Below the pieces are notes generated by a model. That model searched no databases. It worked only from the letters and a program-made list of their open reading frames with translations, and had not been told where the DNA came from. A stretch of 64,000 nt of DNA, from the NCBI RefSeq assembly GCF_009389715.1, contig NW_024067908.1, positions 248,001 to 312,000 on the forward strand, given 5' to 3'. The translations under genes were made by a program, and so were the position numbers. This DNA comes from Phoenix dactylifera. Its lineage: Eukaryota > Streptophyta > Magnoliopsida > Arecales > Arecaceae. Shown here one piece after another: positions 12,301 to 24,400 of this stretch. Within the stretch, counting starts at the first letter, position 1. Each line of letters starts with the position of its first letter.

Positions 12301-14154
12301 AATGTTTTAGGAGATTAATCATGTTTTACAGTTGCTTTGCGGATTATAAAATATCATTTCACAAACTAACAAAGAGAGTTAATTTGGTTCACAATGAATT
12401 TTGTAATGTGGTGGATATCATATCAATAAGTTAATCACTTTGCCGCCACTAAACTCAAAAGCCTCGAGTCATCCACTTATTGATTCCATCGCTAGATCAC
12501 TAGAGTAGACAATTGTATGACCAATGGCATCTCCTGCTTCTCAACACAACCTCATATCCCATATATAAACTTCCCTATTTTAAGTCAATATAGGAACTTA
12601 CAACTTCCAGTGTTGGAACCTCTGCATCTGGTAAAGCAATTCAAGAAGCCTACAAGTGAACCAGAAAGAAGGATAACTCTGGAAATTACAAATGATTTAA
12701 GAAATATCTCTGTGATGAAATGGGTATGGAACATTGTCTCCGGAAAGAGTTGCTATAAGATTAGTGGTGTCTGGAAACAAAATAGTTAATTAAACCTTCA
12801 TGTTTAAATTTACAAAGCATAAAAGAAACAAGCAAGAAGCCTGTAGGAAGCCCCCAAATCCCACAGTTCCATATATCTTTACATAACATCAAGTGATTGC
12901 AAAGTGGTGTAGTTACAACTTCCAAGACAATTAAGGCCTCAATTTATTGCTAATCATTCTTCCATACCAGACTACTATTTGCCAGGTATGTTTTCGTCAA
13001 CCTCACACTTGATCTAATTCTCCCACGGCATAAAATCTAGAAGTCCCTTGTTACTTCCACCAACTCATGCTGCAATTTTAAATAATGAAAAAGTATGCTA
13101 TTAAATTAAACATGCTCATATTGGGTATGCATACACATTATAACACTTCTGATCAAAATCCATCTCAATGACCAGGAATTCGAATGATATTATTGTGACT
13201 AAAACATTCCTATCAGGAAAAAACACCAAATGAACATCCAACCAGATTACTGTCATGTAGATGTGATCTACCACCAAAAAATTTAAGATGTGTCATCTAA
13301 TATGAGTCACCATCCACAAAATATGCATACTAACCCTTCTTAATCCACAATGCAGCCCCAGTCTTTCCTTTCTAATACACTAAATAGTACCATGAACCAC
13401 TTCACCAGTCACTCATGAATAAAAAGATTAGAAGGATCTTTGAAAAAAATATGACCATGACCTTCAAACTTCCAACTTCACCAAATCTAACTCCTCCCTG
13501 CTCCAAGTTTGCCTAGTCTTCCCAAACCTCATGCTGACAACTGCTTCACTTAAATTTAGAAACGCTTTATAATCTGACATTAAGCTGTCCCGTCGTAGTT
13601 TTTGAAACAAGATAAACGTCGCAGTCTTCTCCTACGACAGATGCCTCCACGGCCTGTGCTATTTGACTCTCTACTCGGCACAGAGCATAAGGCTGATGAT
13701 GTATTCAATCCCAAAACAACTTTTATACCAAATGGATTTTCCTATTTCTTACAAACACCTCCTATCAGAATTTTTTTGTCTTATTTTGCTTTCAAATCAA
13801 ACAGAATCTACAAAATTAATTAAATGGACGCTCCCATACATCTAGTTAGTGTCCGCGGCTTTGACGGAATCAAACTAAAACAAGAATAAATAAAACAAAA
13901 GAAGTACCGATACAGATAAACTAACAAAAATTGTACACAAGAAATTCTAAGCACATCGATTGAACAAAAACAAGAACCTTACTAGAAAAATATGTTCCTT
14001 AGATCTAGATCAAACAATTCAATCCCTAATCCTTCCAAAACTCGATCGTCTGAAGTCCATAAAAAAACTAGCAGTAATAACCGACAACGAAGCCTTCAAA
14101 CCATAAACCTTTCAGCTAAAAAGAAACCCTAATTTCATAAGAAAAGGATCGTAC
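9348..14154 (-). other. Long 5' UTR intron of COX17
   Basis: The minus-strand donor ctccag|gtac at 14154 and acceptor ggttgcag at 9348 bound a 4.8-kb intron that separates the promoter exon from the coding exon. It is AT-rich, with a polypurine tract at about 10340-10570. I see no convincing coding exon inside it. The upstream exon is inferred from splice-site quality and position, not from transcript data. Confidence 0.6.
10340..10570 (+). repeat. Polypurine (A/G) tract, about 230 bp
   Basis: Almost every base is A or G, in irregular gaaag and aagga words, inside the COX17 5' intron. It produces long Lys/Glu/Arg-rich frames on the plus strand and Phe/Ser/Leu-rich frames on the minus strand, which are composition artefacts. 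Confidence 0.85.
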
Positions 14155-14413
14155 CTGGAGGGCTCCGCTTCTCCTCCCTCGCTTCGCCGCCTTACCCTCT
14201 CTCCAATAGAATCACCCGTCAAAGCCTTCTCGGCTCGGGAACCTCATAATAAATATTTAAACACACCTCCTCCGCCTCGGCTTCAAGGTCGCAACTCCAA
14301 AGCCGGTCCGGTCGAACCGATTCTACGGATTAATAAAAGGGCGCAACCCGGTCCGCGTCCATTTACCCAGGATAGTTTCCATTTGGCTTTGTTCTGGGTG
14401 AGAGTGGGGAGGC
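14155..14413. promoter_or_regulatory. Shared divergent promoter of COX17 and PLMT
   Basis: Only about 260 bp separate the inferred COX17 first exon edge (14155, minus) from the PLMT start codon (14414, plus). An AT-rich block at 14246-14261 (ataataaatatttaaa) could act as the TATA element for COX17. The taataaaa at 14331-14338 could act as the one for PLMT. The surrounding DNA is GC-rich with ccggtccggtcgaaccg. Assignment of each element is inference. Confidence 0.6.
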
Positions 14414-17400
14414 ATGGGCGGAGCGCCGGGGGCGGTGGCCGTGGGCATCGCGACGGTGCTTCCCTTCCCCTTCTACTATCTTCTATGGAATTACCCGCAG
14501 GCATGGGTGGATGTATGCGGGAAAGGCGTGGACCCTTCCCATCGGATGGCTCAGGTCTCTCACGTCCTCAAGATCCTCCAGCTCCTCGCTCTATTCTCCG
14601 TCGCCCGATTCTGCTGGCCGCCGTGGTACTGCTACCCCCTCTTCGCCGTGGGCCAGTACCTCAACTTCAAGTGAGCCTCTCTCTTCCTCTCTCTCTCTCT
14701 CTCTCTCTCGCACACATTTTTGTCTTTTGATTAGTTTATGGAAGATTGTTTTCATCTTAGTTCGGATTTAAAGAAATATATAATGCTTGCGTTCATGATG
14801 GATTGTTCTCTTTAACCTTGGTATCGTGGGATTTATCCCAGCGACTCGTTGATCAGAATATTTGTAACTGTGCTAAATGGTCAGGACCATTGTAGCTGTG
14901 TTAAAAGGGTGATCGGTTCTAGGGCTGCAAATGGATCGGGTCGGGTCGGATTCTGAGTGACCCCGATCCAACTCGGTTTTTTGTTCGGGTCTTAATTTTG
15001 GACCCAGACCCGACGCCGGCTTAGGTCGGGTCTATACCTACAAATTTTGATCCAACAGGTCATTCAGGTCGGGTCGGATCTGGGTTGGATCCAGATCCAG
15101 GTCTATGCATTTTTATATTTAAAGTTTCACTATATAATAGTAAATAACATCAAGCAATTATTGCCTTAATAGTAAAATCTAACCCTAAAAAAATGGGTTG
15201 GATCGGGTCCGGGTCCGGGTCCGAGTCGAGATTGGGTATCAGCCCATGGTTCTTTGATCAACTAACAGGATATCAGCCCATGGTTCTTTGATCAACTAGT
15301 AGCATGGTAAAATATGCGATTACTACTTTTGTTTTGTTTCCCACATGCCTTTTCTCATATTTTCCTTTTTTAAATATATCACTTTGCACAAGTACACATA
15401 TGCATAAACATAAGAGATGAACCATGCCTCATTGATTTGGTGCTATTTTATTTGTCCTCTTTGGACATTGTTCTTAACCTAAGTTCTCCAAAATATAATC
15501 ATCTATAAACTGCTCACTACTTCAGTGCAGCCTTTTATCTATTTTTTCGAACTTCTCTTTCTTGACTTTTTAAACTGAATTTTGTATTCCCTTTTCACTT
15601 GGCTTTTCTGTCTTCGAGGATTGACATGTCTGAATAATTTCAAATTTTTTCATACCGTCATATCTTGTTTTCATGTAGTTGCTACACATCTTCAAATATA
15701 CTAATTATCTTTCCTATATTTACCATGCATTCATTAATATGCTTTAAGCCACACTTACCTTCTGGTCATCTCCCTTTTCCACTTTGCCCACCTAAGACAT
15801 CCTCAATTACCTCCTTATTCTTATGTATAGCAGAAGCAGGATGGTGGAAGAGTTAGTTTACGAGATCCCTTTTGTCTGTGACTCTAATCCATATTTTAAA
15901 CAGCATATATGCTAGGGTTGGATGTGGTATAGGAATATGCATTTACTTTTTCCAGCAAGACCATGACCTGGTTGTGATCAGTTACTAGAAGTTAATGATA
16001 TTCATTCACTCCAAGAAGGGTTTCTATAGCAGCCACGGAAAACAAAGAAACAAACATACAAAAAGGTTTAGTGTGCTACATTAATATGGAGGATAGGCAG
16101 ATTGTTTAATCCATTTCCATGTGCTTCAATGTTAGCTAACCTAATTTTTGCATGAGCTGTTCTTGAATGAAGTAAGGATTATTGGTCCTGGTTTTGGGTC
16201 ATCTGATCAGCTCCATACGCTTCTCTTTATTTATTTGAACTAATTTCACTGGATCTTTCTACCTGATCCGTTCATGGGAGGAACAAAGCTTGTTCATATG
16301 CTTCTCTTTATTTATTTGAAATAATTTCACTGGATCTTTCTACCTGATCTGTTCATGGGAGGAACAAAGCTTGTTCATCATCTCCATTATGACCATCCGA
16401 AGAGCTTGTCTTTAACAGAATATGTGCACAGAGTAGATATATGGTTTATCATTAATTCTGTGGTTGTGGTAATTGAGACCTTCCTAATATACTGGAGGGG
16501 TAAACTGCTTTTTTTGTGGATGAATTATGAAGATCTTAGGGCCTATTTGGTGTTTTTTTTTTCTGTCCTTGTTTTCAAAGCTCAAGAAGAAAATTGAACT
16601 AGAATGAAAAACATGTATGATGAAACCCTTTTATTTTTTAAATTACTTGCAAAAAAATCTTTAGAGCTTTTGGTAACAGAGATTATTGCTTACAAAAAGA
16701 CCGAAAACAAAATCAAGGAAAAGCACTATCTGCAATATCAATCTCCATATAGTATTTCACTAATTTGTAGTGAAACAAAAACACAAAAGTAACTACAATA
16801 TCAAACATGCCCATAGTTAACTGATCAGTTGATGAATGATTTTACCTATGGTAGAAATGTATTTAGGTGTTTGCTGTGAGATGTTTCTAGGATGCCTAAT
16901 CGAGATATTTTATGATCATAGTTAATTAGTCCGTTCTCAGTTGCTGAGATTAGTTCATCAAAGATATGGTTACTTCTAACGAAGGTTCACCGTCTTGGTA
17001 CCGGACTCCGTACCGGTGCCATACTAGCACAGTGTCGGTATGGTATCATACGGAATTTTTTTTTTTTTTGTGTACCGAGTGTTGATACGCCACTCATACC
17101 GGGTACCGGTACAGAATTGATACGGTATGCCCTGTACCATTTAGTTCAGGTTGGTACGGCATAGCATGCATCTAACCCAAAAGGAAGCCAAGTACTGCAG
17201 CTGCAAACATACGTAAAAACATCTTGGATCTTAATGGATTCTTTATAGCTTCACTCCCCTCCAGTTTTACTTTCTGGTACTTTGGATCAGGATTGATATG
17301 CATGCTTTTGTTATTGTGTTATATTTGTTCCATTGCACAGTAGAGGGTATCCAAATGGGGGCTATTTGTAATTGCATATAATAAACTTATACATAGATTG

Positions 17401-17778
17401 AATAATATTTATATGTTTACATGAGTTTCTGGCTTAATGTTTGAGTACTTGGCTTTGAGATTTTCGTCAAGAAGCAGAATTTTTGTTCTCATCTTTTCAA
17501 CTCTAAATTCAGAAATCATTATTGTCAGGGTGTATCAATTGCTTGGTGAGGCAGGCACTTACTATGGTGTACGCTTCGGAAAGAGTGTTCCATGGGTAAC
17601 AGAGTTCCCCTTTGGGTACATTAAGGACCCACAGTATATTGGAAGCATCCTGAGTCTTCTTGCAAGTTTATGTTGGGTTCCCTTCCAGTATGTGTTTCTG
17701 TGGCTGCTTGGTTATCTCTTCATGATGTGGGTGGAATCCAAGGAAGATCCAGCAACTCGTGCCAAGCCGCTCGCCTGA
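14414..17778 (+). CDS. PLMT: Phosphatidyl-N-methylethanolamine N-methyltransferase
   Basis: Two exons, 14414-14670 and 17529-17778, GT-AG intron, 168 residues. It transfers methyl groups from S-adenosylmethionine to phosphatidyl-mono- and dimethylethanolamine, the last steps to phosphatidylcholine, in the ER membrane. It is one of the shortest integral-membrane methyltransferases. Visible features are hydrophobic segments near residues 5-25, 47-70 and 130-155, and the highly conserved block VYQLLGEAGTYYGVRFGK at the start of exon 2. PWVTEFPFGYIKDPQYIGS and VESKEDPATRAK follow. The last block holds the acidic motif near the AdoMet site of this family. Residue for residue it resembles Arabidopsis At1g80860, including the exon junction just before VYQLL. 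The 2.9-kb intron is full of small repeats. Confidence 0.95.
14920..15298. repeat. GGGTCGGGTCGG-type repeat in the PLMT intron with a 34-bp duplication
   Basis: The tract starts agggctgcaaatggatcggg and continues with alternating gggtcgg and gacccga words, ending in gggtccgggtccgggtcc near 15220. This looks like the common plant repeats that begin with a gggctgcaaatgg-type terminus. Right after it a 34-bp segment (tatcagcccatggttcttt...) occurs twice, at 15237 and 15271. Exact ends are not defined. Confidence 0.55.
16220..16381. repeat. Tandem duplication of 81 bp in the PLMT intron
   Basis: The segment starting cttctctttatttatttgaa at 16220 recurs at 16301 with very few changes. Both copies end in gaggaacaaagcttgttcat. 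Confidence 0.9.
16539..16812. mobile_element. Possible MITE in the PLMT intron
   Basis: The left end gggcctatttggtg and the inverted right end (minus strand gggcatgtttgata) match at 10 of 14 bases and bound 274 bp of AT-rich non-coding DNA. The flanks are tta and ata, so a clean target duplication is not visible. Size and termini fit a Tourist-like or hAT MITE, with low certainty. Confidence 0.4.
16990..17165. repeat. TACCGG-rich palindromic repeat in the PLMT intron
   Basis: The words ggtaccgg, gtaccggt, ggtacggt and their complements recur over about 170 bp around a poly(T) run at 17056-17069. The arms can pair with each other. It is probably a dispersed foldback or MITE-type repeat; boundaries are uncertain. 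Confidence 0.5.
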
Positions 17779-18490
17779 TTTATTTGATTGAAGAGAGATT
17801 AATCACAGATTATTGCTGAAATTGGAATGATTGATCTTTTTTAAGACAAGTAATTCTTGGTTATCATTTTTGCTGACGCTAGTAGCTCCTGTGATTGCAA
17901 CTTTTTGTAAGGACTAGGGAGAAAGGAAGGGGACTGACTTGCACTATAAGAATGCAGATCCAGATCTATGCCATATTACCCACAGTTATTTTTTTTTTGG
18001 ATATGTACCTTCCAAGCATCCAAACTAGAATATCTAGTTGGCAAGAGAGGCGTGTGACCAGTAGGACAAGCTCTGATTTATATCTTTGCACTCTGTTCAT
18101 ATATGAGTTTTATAAATTTGATATTTTGGGCTTTATCTTAGTATTGTCTCTTAGGGTGTATTTGGTTCGCAACTAAAATCAGAATCAGTATGGATTGGAA
18201 TATGGAAATCGGATTGGCCATATTTTCCGACATGTTTGGTTCGTGACCAGAATCGGAATCGAATAGAAATCGGATTTGGATACTAGGGGAGAGTAGGGAT
18301 TGAACTCTCTATGTTAGTTGTTAAGTTTTTCTTTTAGTCACTGTGATGGACGCTTGTGGGTCCAAAGTCATAAGCATGCCATTCAAATTCAAAACTGCCT
18401 TATTGCTATGGATCTCTTTTAGTTTGCTCAAAGTTTAAAATAAAAGTGCTTTTTTTCTAAAACAAAATTAGTATTTGATTTAAAGAATTT
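17779..18490. other. PLMT 3' UTR and a partial TTTGGTTCG repeat
   Basis: After the PLMT stop comes a probable 3' UTR. At about 18153-18275 two related stretches occur, gtatttggttcgcaac followed by aatcagaatcag, and gtttggttcgtgacc followed by aatcggaatcg. These look like the end of a MITE or other transposon fragment. No coding region is recognised. Confidence 0.45.
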
Positions 18491-18499
18491 GGAAGTCAG

Positions 18500-18690
18500 T
18501 GAGCTTTGCAGGGAAGAGCTTAGAGGCAGAATTTAAATGGTCTATTTGGGAGGGGAATCTGTTAATATCTTTATCGAACCTTGGTGTGATAATATACCTC
18601 TGTCTAGAATGGCTGTTCCTATCAGAATGGGGAGGCCTTGGCTGACTTAAACTCGGTGAAGAATCTCTGAGGCCTTGACCGGGTTAAACT
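18500..18690 (+). mobile_element. Old LINE fragment, left part (reverse-transcriptase C-terminal region)
   Basis: One frame reads ESVNIFIEPWCDNIPLSR followed by a basic stretch and RMGRPWLT. This is the region after the reverse-transcriptase domain in plant LINEs, where sequences like G-x-S-V-x-I-W-x-D-P-W are typical. A stop follows. The reading appears to resume after the younger insertion, at about 19450. Confidence 0.6.
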
Positions 18691-19437
18691 TGGTGAACAG
18701 TCTCCTTTAACTCTGGTGAATGGAGTGGGGAGAGTGCTCGCGAACGACGTATGTCGCCTTGTGGTGGAAAGTGCCGGAACGCGGCAGAGATGTGTCATAC
18801 CACTTCCGTTGGAGGGACCTTGATAGCTTGGGATATCTGGGGTTTCTACTCTACTTCGGCAGTATTCCATACGGTGTATTTCACTTGGGAGTCCCCACCT
18901 CCGAGTTTTCTCAAGGTCAACTTTGATGGGTCAATCTTGGACGGTGGCACGAGAGGAGGTGCGGGTTTTGTTATTCGAGACCCGTCTGCCAGGGTTGTGG
19001 CTGCTGGGGACAGTCAGTTATTCGACACTTCGGTTCCAAGCGTGGAGCTGAGAGCTGCTTAGGCGGGCCTCTGACAAGCTCGGTGCATGTTACAGGCTAG
19101 GTCCATCATCCTGGAGGGTGATTCAACCACCGTTATTAGTTAGATCCGGGGGGGTCCAAGGGGTTACGGTTGTGACCACCCATTGCTCCGAGATATTTGG
19201 GCTATGGTTAGAGTTGGAGGGGCCTTTCAGGTCAAACATATTTACCGTGAAGCCAATGGTACTGCGGATTGGTTGGCTGCATATGTAGCTTGTCACTCCG
19301 GTGATATCTTGTAGACTGGAGATGGGGAGGTGCCCTTGGCACTTTGAAGTATCCTATTTTTTGACTTTATTGGATGTATCCGTACCCGCCAGGTATGATC
19401 CATCCGTTCTAGCCAAAAAATAAAAAATAAAAAAATA
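18691..19437 (+). mobile_element. 5'-truncated LINE carrying an RNase H domain, inserted in the older LINE
   Basis: The frame around 18895-19400 reads as a plant-LINE C-terminal RNase H. The four acidic positions lie in VNFDGS, VELRAA, LEGDST and NGTADW. It ends with IRTRQV and then an A-rich tail (19413-19437). Several in-frame stops interrupt it, at least three at positions where a Trp codon is expected. The flanks ggttaaacttggtgaac (about 18669) and ggtaaaacttagggaac (about 19444) match at 14 of 17 bases and may be an aged target-site duplication. Confidence 0.65.
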
Positions 19438-19760
19438 ATTAGCGGTAAAACTTAGGGAACTTCCTCGGGCTGCTATACAGCAAGATGTTAAAAGTGGGGC
19501 GATGGATTTAGAAAACAAAATTAATATCAAGGAGATCTACAGATCTCTGAGGCCATCGATTCAAAATCACAATCTTTCGGCTGGATTCGGAAGCCTAAAA
19601 GAATATGCAAGAGTTGAACTTCTTGTCCGGAGTTAGATTGGGGATTCATTCCTTGTGCGTCAGTTCTTTAAGGTTTAATACTTAAATTTGTTTCAAATAC
19701 AATGAGGAAGCATCGACCATGCCCTGTTTTCTTGTTCTACTTTAAGCTTCCCATCAAATA
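19438..19760 (+). mobile_element. Old LINE fragment, right part
   Basis: One frame reads KLRELPRAAIQQDVKSGAM, and a shifted one reads GWIRKPKRICKS and later VRLGIHSLCVSSLRFNT. This is a degraded continuation of the LINE region that begins at 18500. Its right limit is not clear. Confidence 0.45.
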
Positions 19761-20279
19761 GCGAAAGAAATGTTTAGTCGCTCACCATCAAATAGGAATG
19801 GAGAATATTTAATTCCCATCAAATTGGCTCCCTCCTTGTCTCGTGTGACAGAGTTTCGTAGCACCAATTCAGAACAAGCTTTGATACAGTATGGTTCCTG
19901 GCCTGTCCGGAATGAGGAATTACATTCCCTAAAACTGATGTTTCTTTGGGGTACCTCTGGAGTCAAGTTAAAGTAAAAGTAAATTATGATGCCTCTGCGA
20001 CAATTGGATCCTCAACGGTGGATGTTTTGTACTGCAAAAGGTTGTACAGCCCTGGTTGGCTGCCAGCGTCATCTGTATTGGTGATGGATGGCTTCGGCTC
20101 CTCTTAGAAATAGAAACGGTCATGTTGGGTTCCAAATATGGTTCCAAACATGATGTGTCTCAATGAAGTCGCATGTACCAATCTCCAGTCTCCAATATGG
20201 ATGACTCGGCCACCATCCGAGGTTGTATAGCCCTCTGCCGTATAAAATATGCACCATAGAAGATCCAGTACTCTGTAAC
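19761..20279. other. Non-coding DNA between LINE remnants
   Basis: The segment contains short open frames on both strands without a recognisable pattern. The composition is similar to the neighbouring LINE remnants, and it may be further decayed transposon. Confidence 0.3.
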
Positions 20280-20291
20280 GGATTAATGGTC

Positions 20292-20640
20292 CGGCTCATT
20301 TTCGAAGGCGAGTCGACCACAATGATCGATTGAATCTGGGGTCGGAATCGTGCAAGTCAAAATAGGCTACTACTTTTTAACATTTGCAGACTATTGCAGA
20401 AGTGTGATGCTCACAAGGCAGGAAACGGAGCAGCTAATTGGGTTACATCCTATGCGGCCCTGACAGATTTGTATGGATGGAGCACAACAGAGTGTCGGAT
20501 TCTTTATCTATTTTGTTGTTTTCTAATTTTGTTGACCACATCCACATCTGTAGGGTGTGAACTGCCGTTGTACCAAAAAAAAAAAAAAGAAAAAAAAAAA
20601 AAAAAAAAAGAAAAAAAAAGAAAAAAGAAAAAAGAAAAAG
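20292..20640 (+). mobile_element. 5'-truncated LINE tail with 12-bp target-site duplication
   Basis: The interval reads LIFEGESTTMID-stop-IWGRNRA and, after frameshifts, HKAGNGAANWVTSYAALTD, which is the last part of a LINE RNase H. It ends in about 65 bases of A with scattered G. The 12-bp word ggattaatggtc sits just before it (20280-20291) and just after the tail (20641-20652), an exact target-site duplication. It belongs to a different subfamily from the 18.7-kb and 24.5-kb copies. Confidence 0.85.
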
Positions 20641-20652
20641 GGATTAATGGTC

Positions 20653-21440
20653 AGAGCATTATGGCTGCCGTATTTCCTCTAAAAGGTTTGAATGCGCCAT
20701 CAACTGATCCTAGTGCAGCAAATGAAGGTACCAGGGCAGCTGGAACACATTGCAAAGCAACACGCGGATAGCTAAGAGGCCTTGCCGCAACCATTGTTGC
20801 TCCGATAAATTCATCGAGAGAATCAACCATCCTTAAGAGAGCCAAAAGCAAATACCCCGTCCTTCCAAAAGCAAACCATCCTCATGCATGTTCCTTTCGA
20901 TCTTCTTTTCATGCCTCAGCTAATGCTCAGAGATGTTTCTTTCCTTAGATGTTAAATGTTTTGCTCTGTTTGGGGTTCTTGCCCCTATCAAAAAAAAAAA
21001 AAACACACCCACAAATATGCAATGATCGCTAATTTTATTAACTCAACTAATTGAAAAGGCCCAGGTAGAATGAGACTGATAGTTAATTTTGCCAAACTAG
21101 AAGCCCGATTGCTCAGGATCATTAGATGAGTTGATCCATCACTTTGGAGAATCACCATAAATAGCTGCAAGAATCTGAGTAGCAGAGACAAGATAAGCAC
21201 AAGAGAAAAATGTATCCATTTGCTCTTGCTTTCAAAACAGTGAAGTAAAACTGGATTAAAACACGCATTTTCAATTTAATGCAGCTCTAGGAAAAGCACT
21301 AAGGCTCATCAGCGCTTTTCCTTGCTACAAGTTTGTTTTTTAAAGCAACTACAGTTATTGGTACGACAAGATACTCCACCACCATAACCGCTCCAATTCG
21401 ACGCAGAGCGATGCATCCATTTACAGAATCTCAACTTGAT
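20653..21440. other. Gap between LINE and aminopeptidase; probable LAP 3' UTR
   Basis: The part near 21440 is likely the 3' UTR of the minus-strand aminopeptidase. At 20651-20851 a minus-strand frame of 66 residues is open, but I recognise no family and it starts inside the LINE target site. A poly(A) run at 20990-21003 may mark another retroposed tail. Confidence 0.35.
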
Positions 21441-24400
21441 CTAAGAAGAGTTTTTCAGAACCCATTCAACCAAGGTCGACACTCCAAACCCTGTTGCAGC
21501 ACGTTTCCTATCATTCCATACAGGCCCTGCCATATCTATATGCAGCCATTGGACCTTCTCATCAACAAACTGCAAATAAGGAGGATTTCAATTAGTTTTG
21601 TAATTATAATTACTTTCTAGCTCACTCTTGTATTACAAAACCGAACTGATTTAATAAGGTATACTCATAGATTAAAACAAAAAAAATCCAAAACTATGCC
21701 TCCTTCCAGAATACTCCTTGGAGGCTTCTTACTTGCAGAATAGCATTTCCTTCATCTGAGATTTACATTGGTTGCTTCAAAAGAAAACAAATATGGATTT
21801 TATAAATGAGAAAGAAGGAATATTGTAACTAGTTCCACTATAAATATATTTCATTCTTTATCATCTTTAATTTTTTAATTTTGGCATCCTGAGAATCAAC
21901 AAATTCTATAACAGTTGGAGGGTATTATAGATGAAGAAAATATCGCAATATTCAGAAAATCTACTTCAAGCAATACCTTTGAGATCTACATTTAAGTGAT
22001 ATATTGTTTTTTTCTTCAGTATCATCCAAAAACCTAGTTTCTGCAGTCTGACAACTCAGCTTTTCAGGATTAATGTAACATCACAAATATCATGATTGGA
22101 GTTACATCTAAAGAAGCCCAAATCATCATGGTGTGATGATATGGTCAAGCAAACACAAGTTGCTCGTGTCATACTAAATAAAGGTAGAGATGGGACAGCA
22201 TAAAGAAAAGAATGATTTAATCTGAACCTGCTTCAGGAAAAGTGCAGCTAAGATGGCGCCACCTTGACGACCTCCACTGTTTACCATATCAGCCACGCCT
22301 GATGTCATTGACTCCCAATAACTTTCCTCCAGTGGCATCCTCCAAAACTTTTCTCCTGTGATCTCTGAAGCTTCGGCAATCTCCTTTGCTAGGTCGTTGC
22401 TGGGTGTGAAGAATCCTGTGAAAATAAGGTAACCTTGTTATTGAAAAGCTCTAACAGTCCAGCAGCTCAAAATGAGTATATTTCTGGCCAACATGCTGCT
22501 TGGCTATCAAGGAGATATTTAGAAACAAGCTTGAGGCACGTTTCCTCTCATATCCCAGGTTGCACATCACCCAAACAAAAGGATATGCTGCAGCATAATA
22601 AATAAACAAAATCAAACAAAAAACCACAAGCCCATTCCTACCACTTGAGGTCAGTAAATCCTTCAGCAAGGGGATATAGTGTATTCTCAAAGAAATTCTT
22701 TATTTCCATAATTTTAACTTAATATTAGTAGGGCCGCAATTTCAAACACCCTAAAAACCACAGGAAAGCAGCTTATATTCTAGATGGACAACAGATGCAA
22801 CACCCCTCTCGCTCATATCTTTGCAGCCTGAAAAATTAGGCATAAACTTGAGTCATGTTAATGAAGAAAATGAGATGCAGCAAGCAAAAGGTTAGCAAAT
22901 AGGCATACAACATAGGTCTCTGTCCTGAAAAAAGATTTTCAGTACAAAGTTTGCAGCAAGTTAGTGTCTGTTCTAGCAGTACTGAAAATTAATTGCTACT
23001 CCAGATCACTTGCTCATTTATCCTCTCTATGCACCAGGTACCATGGCATTTGTAAATCAACATTGCAATACTGTCCTGCTGTTTAATGGCAAGTACTACC
23101 AAAATCTTACACTTGATAATTTCTGAACAAAACAACTATTTGAGTATGAGGAGAATTGTGATTCTTAATGCATTTTACCTCCAATGCTGGGCCCCAGAGC
23201 AACTACACAAGCACCAGTTAGTGTCGCCAGATCAACTATCTGCATGCAACAGTTATAAAAGTATCAACAGAAAATTGTGTTTAGATCCGTGAGGTATGCT
23301 TTATAAAAATTGAGCCATCATCCTACCTCCTACAGGAAATTCTCAACATTCCTCCCCCTCCCACCCTCCCCTCCCCCCTCTCCCCTGTTGTTATCCTGCC
23401 TTTTGTGGTACTCAGTATGAACTACATAACTTTGCATGGTAGTTTCAGTTTTTACATATTTAAACCCACACAAAATAATTGGATTAGAATTATTGTTATA
23501 CAAATTCTACCATTTAATGCCACCACAGTTGTTCATGCAGTCTCATAGTTTCTGCAAAAAACTGAGATGGAGTATTTCATCTTGACACTTCAAATGTCCG
23601 AACACCATGGAAAGCATTGCTTTTATCCATTTAAGCAACATATGAATTGTAAAAAAGACAATCATAGATACCTTAAACTAAATAATTGGTTCAACATTCA
23701 AGAACATCAAGAGAATAAACACTTCCACTGAAATAATATAGTAGCTACGCAGGATGTCAATACCTTTTCCACACCTTGGTTACAAGCATAAACCAAAGCA
23801 TCTGCAAGCGTCAGCCTTCCCTCAGCATCAGTATTGTTGACCTGAAACAGGGAGAAATGGTAGAGATATATAAGGGTTTAGCCCAAGAGTCCTGAGCTCG
23901 GAAGATGCTAATCTACATAAAACAGGGAAAGCCCACATAAATAATGAAAAGCCCCAATGCGTCTTTTGACAATGTTAATACACTTGCATTCTTTTGTTTT
24001 TTGAAAGTTCAAATGCAAATATGCTACAAGAGTTATAAATTATTAGTCGACTTCATTATAATCTCGTAGGCATCAATTACTACACAGCATCAACAAATCA
24101 TTTCGCACAGGGTGCCAAGAATATAGGTGTTCCGAAGTGCTTGTTCCTTATATCACCATAAGACCGAATAACTCCATACTGTAGAAATATGTATGGAACA
24201 AATGTATAAAGATATTAAGACAAGCTGATCCAGACTAAGTAAACTAGAGCATCATTTCCTATCGAAGGGCTGGGCTTTCAAATCATTACATAAGTGAAAA
24301 TAAAAAGGTATGATGCTTCACAGGAAATGTTTTGACACTTTAAGCTATAATTATTTAAAACTAAAACTTGTTATGAATTAAAGTGTCATAACCACTGGCA

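Noticed and set aside
20651-20851. Minus-strand frame of 66 codons (MVDSLDEFIGATMVAA...)
   Set aside because: Reasonable composition, but no family recognised, no splice context, and it overlaps the LINE target site.
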